From JBDNFP01 sp041689775 (lineage in GTDB: Bacteria > Bacteroidota > Bacteroidia > Cytophagales > Spirosomataceae): DNA of 9,694 nt. The stretch is from positions 1 to 9,694 of the forward strand of contig JBDNFP010000326.1 of NCBI GenBank assembly GCA_041689775.1, written 5' to 3'. Both the position numbers and the translations under genes were made by a program. Below the pieces are notes generated by a model, which was not told where the DNA came from, searched no databases, and saw only the letters and a list, made by a program, of their open reading frames with translations. Within the stretch, counting starts at the first letter, position 1. The number at the start of each line of letters is the position of its first letter. Shown one piece after another: positions 6,119 to 9,694 of the stretch.

Positions 6119-9100
6119 TTAAAAACTTACACTTAACCCAACCAACGTAGCGCGTGATGCCGGGTAAGAACCTTCGTCAAAGCCCATGTGAATGTCCTGA
6201 CCCGAAGCACTTGAACTACGTAGGTTGATTTCAGGATCTAAGCCAGTGTATTTTGTGAACGTGAACCAGTTTTGGCCCTGCACGTATACCTTGGCACTAC
6301 CCATACCCAACTTATCAGAGATCGCCTTCGGTAAGGTGTAGTTCAACTGAATATTCTTGAAACGGAAATATGATCCATCTTCGAGATAGTACGTAGAAGG
6401 AAGTGAGCTGATTACGTCGTTGGAACGGGGAATAGGTAGTACGGCGTCGGTCATACCGGGTCTCCAAGACTTCTCGTACATCCGAAGGCTACGGTTGCCA
6501 CCAAAAGTTGGGAAGTCAGTAAAGTACCTTACATAGTTGAATATCTCGTTGCCTTGTATACCCTGCCCGAACAAATCTAACCGGAAATTCTTGTATCCTA
6601 GGCTAGCGTTGATACCGTACGAGAAGTCAGGGTGGGGGTTTCCAATAACACTACGATCAGAGGCATTGATTACACCGTCTTCGTTGATATCACGAAACTT
6701 GAAAGATCCCGCCTTGTTGAACGGGTTTGCTGCTTTGGCAGCGTCGGTGTTTGCCACAAATTGTCCGGCGTGAGCACGTCCTTCGGCGTCATTCTGGAAG
6801 ATTCCGTCGAGGGTGTAGCCAAAGAAAGAAGCTAATGGGTAGCCTTGTTGAGTCACGGCGGCGGCGGCCAAGCGCGTGCTAAATCCAAAGTACTGTACAT
6901 TTGGGTCACCCGTAGTTTTCACTACGTTGTTGCGGTAAGTAGAGATATTTCCGCCGATTGAATAGTTGAAATCGCCCTTCTTATCGGCAAAGTTTAAGCC
7001 TAGTTCTACTCCCTTATTAGACATCTCTCCTATGTTCTGGAAAGGGTTAACGGCACGTCCTTGGGTAAACTGTACTTCCACCGGAAATAGCATGTTAGAG
7101 GTAGTACGCGTGAACCAATCTAAGTTAGCTTCCAGTTTACCACCCAGGAAGGTAGCGTCCAGACCAATGTTGGTAGAGGTAGTAGTTTCCCAACGAGCAT
7201 TAGCGTTACCAAATTGGCCTAACTCATATCCTTGCAGCGAAGAAGTATTTGCACCAGCCAAATCATAAAAAGATGTTTCAGGGTTTGACAGATACGTCGA
7301 GAAGGCGTTGTAGTTACCAATTTCCTGGTTGCCAGTTTGTCCGTAACCAATACGTAGCTTAGCGAAGCTCAACCATGAAGAAGTACCTTTCAGGAACGAC
7401 TCCTCAGTAAGTACCCATCCTGCACTAACAGAAGGAAAATAGGCCGTACGGAACGCGGGTGCGAAACGAGAAGAACGGTCACGACGTATGGTGAAGTCAA
7501 CCAAGTAGCGGTTATCGTACGAGTAGTTAGCCCGGGCAAACTCCGAAGCGAGCTTCCACTCTCTACCACCTCCGCCATTGCTGACAACGGTTTTGCCGGC
7601 GTTCAAGTAGCGGTTTGCCAGCTCATCAACGGCAAAGCCTGAGCGCTCACCAAACACGAATTCGTTGTAGCTTTTGATCGACTCCGTACCTACCATCAGG
7701 TTGATCCGGTGCTTGTCGCCCAGCGTAGTGTTGTAGTTAAGGGTGTTGTACCAAGTCCAGGTAAAGCCAAAGTTATTATTGGTACGGAGCGTGTTGGTAC
7801 CGACCATTTCAGGTGATTCCGGGTCGTTTGCGCGGTAGTTACGTAGGTTGTAGGTATTGTAATCTACACCAAACTGCGTTTTAGCGGTTAGGTTTGGCAA
7901 AATATCAAACTCAGCGTAAGCATTTCCGAAAAGTCGTAGCTCCTGCTGCTTGTTGTCTTTATTTCTGAACAATTCTGCTTCGGGGTTGCGAGAGTTATCA
8001 AGACCCGTTCCGTTTCCACCCGCAAAGTAGCCGTTGACGTCAAAACGAGGAACAATGGGAGGAATACGGTAGGCAAAAGAAATAGGGTTACCTTCGCTTT
8101 GGTTACCGTTGGTCTGTCCTACGCGCTCACCGTACGCTACCTGTAAGTTCTCTCCTACCCGAAAACGCTTATTTACGTTGAATTCGGTATTGGCACGTAG
8201 TGAGTAACGCTTGAAATATGTATTCTTCATGATACCCTGCTGATCAAATATGTTGGCCGACATGGCGTAACGAGCAGCCTCGGTAGCACCTGACACTCCG
8301 ATCTGATGGTTCTGAATAGGTGCTGACTCAAAAATAGCGTCAAACCAATCAGTACCTTGTTGGTTAGCGCGGGTAATCAAATTACGGGTATCAAAATTGT
8401 ACGCTCCCTCGTCTACTTCACCCTGTTTTTTGCCGGCTGGGTTGGCATAAAACGGAATAACCGGGGTGGTTCCGTTACCAAACATGGCAATGTTGGGGTA
8501 TGAAATTATAGTCCCGGCTGGATAGGCTCCATCTACCAGTTTAGCAGTGTTTTGAGCGTTGATACGTGACTCCCACAAAAGATCAGCAAACTGCTGAGTA
8601 TTCAACAGATCAAGGAAACGATTTGCTCTTTGTTGTCCGTAGTAAGCATCATACGTCAGCTTAGGCTTACCAGCTTTACCCTTCTTGGTAGTAATAATTA
8701 CTACGCCGTTGGCCGCTCGTGAACCATAAATCGAAGCCGCTGAGGCATCCTTCAATACCTGCATCGACTCAATATCGTTCAGGTTTAAGGTATTAAGGTT
8801 TTCCTTGGTTGGAGTACCGTCAATAACATACAAGGGAGAGTTATCGTTGATCGTACCAAATCCACGGATACGAACCATTACACCACCACCAGGAGAGTTG
8901 TCGTTCCCAACCGTAACCCCCGCAACGCGGCCTTGCATAGCTTGTGCCAGGTTAGTAGCCGGTACGGAGAGCAGCTGTTCTGTGTTGATAATCGCTACCG
9001 CTCCGGTAATATCTCTCTTTGATTGCGTACCATAGCCAGTTACGATTACCTCGCTCAAGCTTTTGATATCATCTTCGAGGGGTACATTGATAATGGACTG

Positions 9101-9379
9101 ACTACCCACCGTAATTTCCTTTTTTACATAACCAATAGAGGAAATGACTAATACATCATTATTCCCTCTCACGTTTAGCTCAAAGCTACCATTTGCATTA
9201 GTAACTGTTCCCAGGGTTGTACCCTTCACCTGCACATTGGCACCTGGTAAGCCCATGCCATCCGTTCCCGTCGTAACCTTGCCCGTGACGCGTCGATCTT
9301 GTGCCTGAGCAACAATGCTACCCACAATAAGCAGCAGACTTACAGCCCATCGGGCCATCAAACGTACATTTTGTCCCAT
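6119..9379 (-). CDS. SusC/RagA-family TonB-dependent outer-membrane transporter
   Basis: This 1086-residue protein has the full normal SusC length. A signal peptide ends at an AQA site (24-26). A carboxypeptidase-D-like regulatory domain follows (about 30-102, with GKVT, LPGANVQVKGT, T-x-x-N-G-S-F and SSIGY). A TonB-box-like EVIVTGYGT lies at 110-118. The plug spans about 119-235, with RIRGFGTINDNSPLYVIDG (170-188) and VLKDASAASIYGSRAANGVV (208-227). The rest is a beta-barrel ending in Phe, as outer-membrane proteins do. A calcium-loop-like D897-x-N899-x-D901-G-x-I (D908) precedes VIGNPHPDFSYG, a common SusC feature. With the SusD-like lipoprotein it should import a large nutrient using TonB energy. 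The start is fixed by an in-frame TAA 12 nt upstream. The N-terminal extension domain contains no anti-sigma-interacting STN segment, so direct sigma signalling is not expected. No degradative enzyme is adjacent. Confidence 0.96.
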   Translation of the reverse strand: MGQNVRLMARWAVSLLLIVGSIVAQAQDRRVTGKVTTGTDGMGLPGANVQVKGTTLGTVTNANGSFELNVRGNNDVLVISSIGYVKKEITVGSQSIINVPLEDDIKSLSEVIVTGYGTQSKRDITGAVAIINTEQLLSVPATNLAQAMQGRVAGVTVGNDNSPGGGVMVRIRGFGTINDNSPLYVIDGTPTKENLNTLNLNDIESMQVLKDASAASIYGSRAANGVVIITTKKGKAGKPKLTYDAYYGQQRANRFLDLLNTQQFADLLWESRINAQNTAKLVDGAYPAGTIISYPNIAMFGNGTTPVIPFYANPAGKKQGEVDEGAYNFDTRNLITRANQQGTDWFDAIFESAPIQNHQIGVSGATEAARYAMSANIFDQQGIMKNTYFKRYSLRANTEFNVNKRFRVGENLQVAYGERVGQTNGNQSEGNPISFAYRIPPIVPRFDVNGYFAGGNGTGLDNSRNPEAELFRNKDNKQQELRLFGNAYAEFDILPNLTAKTQFGVDYNTYNLRNYRANDPESPEMVGTNTLRTNNNFGFTWTWYNTLNYNTTLGDKHRINLMVGTESIKSYNEFVFGERSGFAVDELANRYLNAGKTVVSNGGGGREWKLASEFARANYSYDNRYLVDFTIRRDRSSRFAPAFRTAYFPSVSAGWVLTEESFLKGTSSWLSFAKLRIGYGQTGNQEIGNYNAFSTYLSNPETSFYDLAGANTSSLQGYELGQFGNANARWETTTSTNIGLDATFLGGKLEANLDWFTRTTSNMLFPVEVQFTQGRAVNPFQNIGEMSNKGVELGLNFADKKGDFNYSIGGNISTYRNNVVKTTGDPNVQYFGFSTRLAAAAVTQQGYPLASFFGYTLDGIFQNDAEGRAHAGQFVANTDAAKAANPFNKAGSFKFRDINEDGVINASDRSVIGNPHPDFSYGINASLGYKNFRLDLFGQGIQGNEIFNYVRYFTDFPTFGGNRSLRMYEKSWRPGMTDAVLPIPRSNDVISSLPSTYYLEDGSYFRFKNIQLNYTLPKAISDKLGMGSAKVYVQGQNWFTFTKYTGLDPEINLRSSSASGQDIHMGFDEGSYPASRATLVGLSVSF

Positions 9380-9414
9380 AGAAAAAAATTAAGTTGTAAA
9401 CTGTTTTACCAAAA

Positions 9415-9444
9415 GTGAACTTCCAAATCATGCATTAGGTTCAC
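9415..9444. repeat. Inverted repeat upstream of the susC-like gene
   Basis: GTGAAC (9415-9420) and GTTCAC (9439-9444) are perfect reverse complements separated by 18 nt. Inside lies a smaller imperfect palindrome centred on ATGCAT (9430-9435). The element sits 36-65 nt before the susC-like ATG, where a repressor/activator site or a leader hairpin could act. Six-base arms can occur by chance in such DNA. Confidence 0.35.
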
Positions 9445-9569
9445 ACAACGTCTCAAAAAAGTATTATTTTTTTGTCATAAAATTTTATTAAAATACTTTA
9501 AAAAGTTAACCTTCCTTGAATTATACAATCTTAGTATTCGCTTTTTTTGGCTTATTATTAATTACATAA

Positions 9570-9604
9570 TGATTAATTAGAGCGTTGATTAATAATTGGT
9601 TAAT
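9570..9604. repeat. Short TGATTAAT direct repeats
   Basis: TGATTAAT occurs at 9570-9577 and 9586-9593, with a one-mismatch copy TGGTTAAT at 9597-9604. The start-to-start spacings are 16 and 11 bp. Repeats upstream of a nutrient-uptake operon can be regulator-binding sites, but the surrounding DNA is so AT-rich that chance is a serious alternative. Confidence 0.3.
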
Positions 9605-9694
9605 TCCTTAACGTTAGTAATTATATAATGCTGAATGGACGTCAAATCAACTTAAGCGCTGTTCTTTCATCTTATTGGTATATCTTTATTTCGG

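Larger units (their letters stand above)
9380..9694. other. 315-bp AT-rich region upstream of the susC-like gene
   Basis: I find no gene in this stretch. It is strikingly A+T-rich, especially 9451-9630. On the minus strand the best promoter-like pair is TTG (9645-9643), 17 nt, then TATAATTA (9625-9618), matching TAnnTTTG at only 6 of 8 positions and about 240 nt before the start. TAAGATTG (9532-9525; 7 of 8) and CACTTTTG (7 of 8, near 9418-9411) are other weak candidates without a good -33. On the + strand TATCTTTA (9681-9688) could belong to a gene beginning beyond the window. An inverted repeat (9415-9444) and TGATTAAT-type repeats (9570-9604) are listed separately. Confidence 0.5.

Noticed and set aside
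6672..6691. Calcium-loop-like DINEDGVINASD in the SusC-like protein as a novel feature
   Set aside because: A D-x-N-x-D-G-x-I segment before VIGN is common in SusC/RagA proteins, so it is ordinary for the family.
6966..7268. 100-codon open frame on the + strand inside the susC-like gene
   Set aside because: The opposite strand encodes continuous SusC beta-barrel; this frame shows no protein-like pattern I recognise.
9619..9646. Sigma70-like TTGACG...TATAAT promoter on the minus strand
   Set aside because: The spacer is only 14 nt for an enterobacterial-type pair, and this organism should use the TAnnTTTG type. It is kept only as a weak candidate inside the upstream-region entry.
2153..9694. 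The susCD-like pair plus MFS gene as one transport locus
   Set aside because: They are on opposite strands, separated by yigZ and the small gene, with separate terminator and promoter signals; there is no sequence link between them.

Overview
The window looks like chromosomal DNA from a Bacteroidota bacterium, most likely of the Cytophagales (Spirosomaceae-type). The main reasons are the adjacent SusC-like TonB-dependent transporter and SusD/RagB lipoprotein, A-rich leaders with no strong Shine-Dalgarno before most starts, and a TAnnTTTG-type promoter box directly in front of the MFS gene. The placement within Cytophagales is inference from protein flavour only. I see no RNA genes, insertion sequences, CRISPR arrays or phage genes.

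Left part (1-3976, + strand): a TetR/AcrR-type regulator (157-768) is preceded by a 12-bp inverted repeat that overlaps a weak promoter candidate, and is followed by a near-textbook intrinsic terminator (781-826). Next comes a 426-residue protein that looks like a GT-B-fold or capsule/CDP-glycerol-type transferase (859-2139). It is followed by a 12-helix MFS transporter (2188-3372), whose likely promoter sits so close to the ATG that its mRNA is probably leaderless. The MFS gene overlaps by 11 bp a YigZ/IMPACT-family gene (3362-3976), so these two are probably one transcription unit.

Right part (3994-9379, - strand): read in transcription order, an AT-rich regulatory region of 315 bp leads into susC-like (9379-6119). 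A 43-nt gap follows, then susD-like (6075-4363), then a strong terminator whose stem is fully paired only in the minus-strand RNA. Beyond it lies a 77-residue two-helix membrane protein of unknown function (4227-3994), which converges on the YigZ gene.

Functionally, the SusC/SusD pair should form an outer-membrane 'pedal-bin' importer for a glycan or other large nutrient. No glycoside hydrolase, peptidase, sigma/anti-sigma pair or sensor sits beside it in this window, so its substrate cannot be assigned. The + strand genes do not form an obvious pathway: regulator, putative surface-carbohydrate transferase, drug/solute exporter-type MFS and a conserved housekeeping protein. I found no clearly undescribed system. 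The items most worth a second look are the TetR operator candidate, the leaderless MFS-yigZ unit, the orphan transferase, the small membrane protein, and the repeats upstream of susC.
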